From Chloroflexota bacterium (GTDB lineage Bacteria; Chloroflexota; Dehalococcoidia; SAR202; UBA11138): 5,616 nt of DNA. Position numbers and translations under genes: made by a program. The notes beneath the pieces were generated by a model. It was not told the DNA's origin. It was given only the letters and a program-made list of their open reading frames with translations, and did not search any database. The stretch spans positions 1-5,616 of the forward strand of contig JADFHV010000158.1 of assembly GCA_022566975.1 (NCBI GenBank), given 5' to 3'. Below are positions 4,866-5,616 of the stretch, one piece after another (the first letter of the stretch is position 1; each line of letters opens with the position of its first letter).

Positions 4866-5267
4866 TCAGCTCATGTTTTCGATGAGAAGCTCTATGACTC
4901 GGGCGCGAAAAGAGGGGTCTTGCATGGCCAGTTCCACGATGCTGACGGGCTGAGACCCTGACTGCGGGCCGGGGACCAGCGCCTCGGCAGGTTCGTCGTG
5001 GCCGTTGGCCGAGCCAGTGGCCTCCACTGCCTCCAGAGGCCCCGTCTCCAAGACGGCAGTCACTTGTGCTTCCTCCGGCGAGGCGTGCTCTACGGGCGGC
5101 GAGGCCTGCTCTATGGGCTCGCTTGCTTCCGCTGGCGCCACCGCCTCTGGCCCCGGGTCCGAGGCCGGTGGTGGTGCTGATGTTTGTGACGAGGCTTTGG
5201 ACTGAGACGTACTGCGCTTGGACTTCGTCCGGGCCGCGGTCCTCTTTTTCTTGGTGGTGCTAGGCAT
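4866..5267 (-). CDS. Basic-tailed, disordered protein with a short C-terminal helix, function unknown
   Basis: A 133-aa protein in three parts. Residues 1-25 are rich in Lys, Arg, Ser and Thr (MPSTTKKKRTAARTKSKR), like a nucleic-acid-binding tail. Residues about 26-107 are a Pro/Ala/Glu-rich low-complexity linker that includes a 7-residue tandem repeat (PIEQASP PVEHASP). Residues 108-133 form a hydrophobic helix, IVELAMQDPSFRARVIELL and onward, matching the C-terminal motif of the 81-aa protein 125 nt downstream. The start ATG overlaps the end of the upstream ORF by 8 nt, with AGGGAGGA 5 nt before it, so translation is probably coupled. There is no Cys or Trp and no membrane segment. It could be a scaffold or tether joining nucleic acid to a partner bound by the tail helix; this is inference only. 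Confidence 0.65.
   Translation of the reverse strand: MPSTTKKKRTAARTKSKRSTSQSKASSQTSAPPPASDPGPEAVAPAEASEPIEQASPPVEHASPEEAQVTAVLETGPLEAVEATGSANGHDEPAEALVPGPQSGSQPVSIVELAMQDPSFRARVIELLIENMS
5077..5118. repeat. 21-bp tandem duplication inside the linker-coding region
   Basis: Two directly adjacent 21-bp units (5077-5097 and 5098-5118) differ at only two positions. They encode the in-frame heptads PIEQASP and PVEHASP. The near identity suggests a recent slippage-type duplication in a disordered linker where length is not constrained. Confidence 0.75.
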
Positions 5268-5616
5268 ATGAGTCCTCCCTCCTGGCTAAAGCCGGCACGA
5301 TATGGATCACTCCTCGCTGAGCAAGCTCGTCGATGGCCTGAACTACTTTCTGGTTGAAGAGGCCCTTCCACAGGCCGATATCCACGACCCAGGCCCCCGC
5401 TTCGATCTCTTCCCGCCAGATAGCTTCTACGATTTCGCCGGTGGGTCTACCGTCTCCCATCTCCGCGATCCGTCTCTCCCAGGGGTCGGCGATCATGTCG
5501 GTCGGTCCAGCGCGGTAGACGAGCCACGCGCTGGGACCGGCACCTGCCTGACCAAGGCCACAGCGCCGCCGGGCGGTGTCGAGCAGCGTGTGGAAAGCCG
5601 TCCTTGCGCTAATCAT
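5260..5616 (-). CDS. Unrecognised protein at the window edge (possibly truncated at its N-terminus)
   Basis: The frame is open for 118 codons from the right edge to a TAG at 5260-5262. An ATG occupies the last three bases of the window, so it may be the true start or an internal Met; its Shine-Dalgarno would be outside. The N-terminal 25 residues are helical and basic. Residues 29-42 (SAWLVYRAGPTDMI) and 75-82 (AWVVDIGL) look like buried strands. The C-terminal part (90-110) has an amphipathic helix and a strand, KVVQAIDELAQRGVIHIVPAL, giving an alpha/beta impression. There are no catalytic motifs I can name. Codon use matches the neighbours, and the overlap of 8 nt (ATGCCTAG) with the next gene's start supports a real gene in an operon. 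No function is proposed. Confidence 0.6.
   Translation of the reverse strand: MISARTAFHTLLDTARRRCGLGQAGAGPSAWLVYRAGPTDMIADPWERRIAEMGDGRPTGEIVEAIWREEIEAGAWVVDIGLWKGLFNQKVVQAIDELAQRGVIHIVPALARREDSYA

Noticed and set aside
4453..4885. Two + strand frames (129 and 116 codons) opposite the 81-aa gene
   Set aside because: They are antisense shadows: the Ser- or Leu-rich translations mirror the Glu/Asp/Lys-rich codons of the real gene, which has a strong Shine-Dalgarno.

Overview
The window is a GC-rich stretch (roughly 60% G+C by eye, strong G/C preference at third codon positions) from a bacterial chromosome. No rRNA, tRNA, CRISPR array, transposase or phage structural gene is visible. The gene mix (an N,N-dimethylformamidase-like large subunit beside a COG3618-type lactonase/amidohydrolase), together with palindromic TAGGGGCGGG-type dispersed repeats, suggests an uncultured Chloroflexota lineage, perhaps Dehalococcoidia/SAR202. 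That placement is an inference from style and repeat type, not from a marker gene.

Layout. Positions 1-1703 (+ strand) carry two catabolic enzyme genes in a row. The first is the 3' part of a DMFase beta-subunit-like gene, cut by the left edge. After 32 nt comes a complete TIM-barrel metal-dependent hydrolase of the L-fuconolactonase/L-rhamnonolactonase group. Everything to the right is on the - strand and converges on this pair with only 28 nt between stop codons. Read in its own direction (from 5616 down to 1732), that block contains: an unrecognised 118-codon ORF at the right edge; a Lys/Arg-rich, then Pro/Ala/Glu-rich 133-aa protein whose start overlaps it by 8 nt; an acidic 81-aa helical-repeat protein; a 418-nt non-coding gap full of inverted repeats; a 485-aa DAACS-type (glutamate/dicarboxylate) symporter; and a 241-aa protein that looks like two tandem winged-helix domains.

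How the parts may work together. The + pair is a plausible small degradation module: amide or C-N bond hydrolysis, then lactone or related ester hydrolysis. The - strand symporter and putative DNA-binding protein could form an uptake and regulation pair, although a palindromic repeat lies between them. The two small proteins at the right are linked by a shared short C-terminal motif (about 24 residues, gapless), which suggests they belong to one system of unknown function.

The most interesting points are: the shared and internally duplicated helical motif in the two small proteins; a symporter with an otherwise intact DAACS binding signature but Asn where the family has Asp in the NMDGT motif; dispersed-repeat palindromes, one of which supplies the symporter's stop codon; and an ideal Shine-Dalgarno in front of a two-codon ORF. 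Nothing here amounts to a clearly new defence or mobile system.
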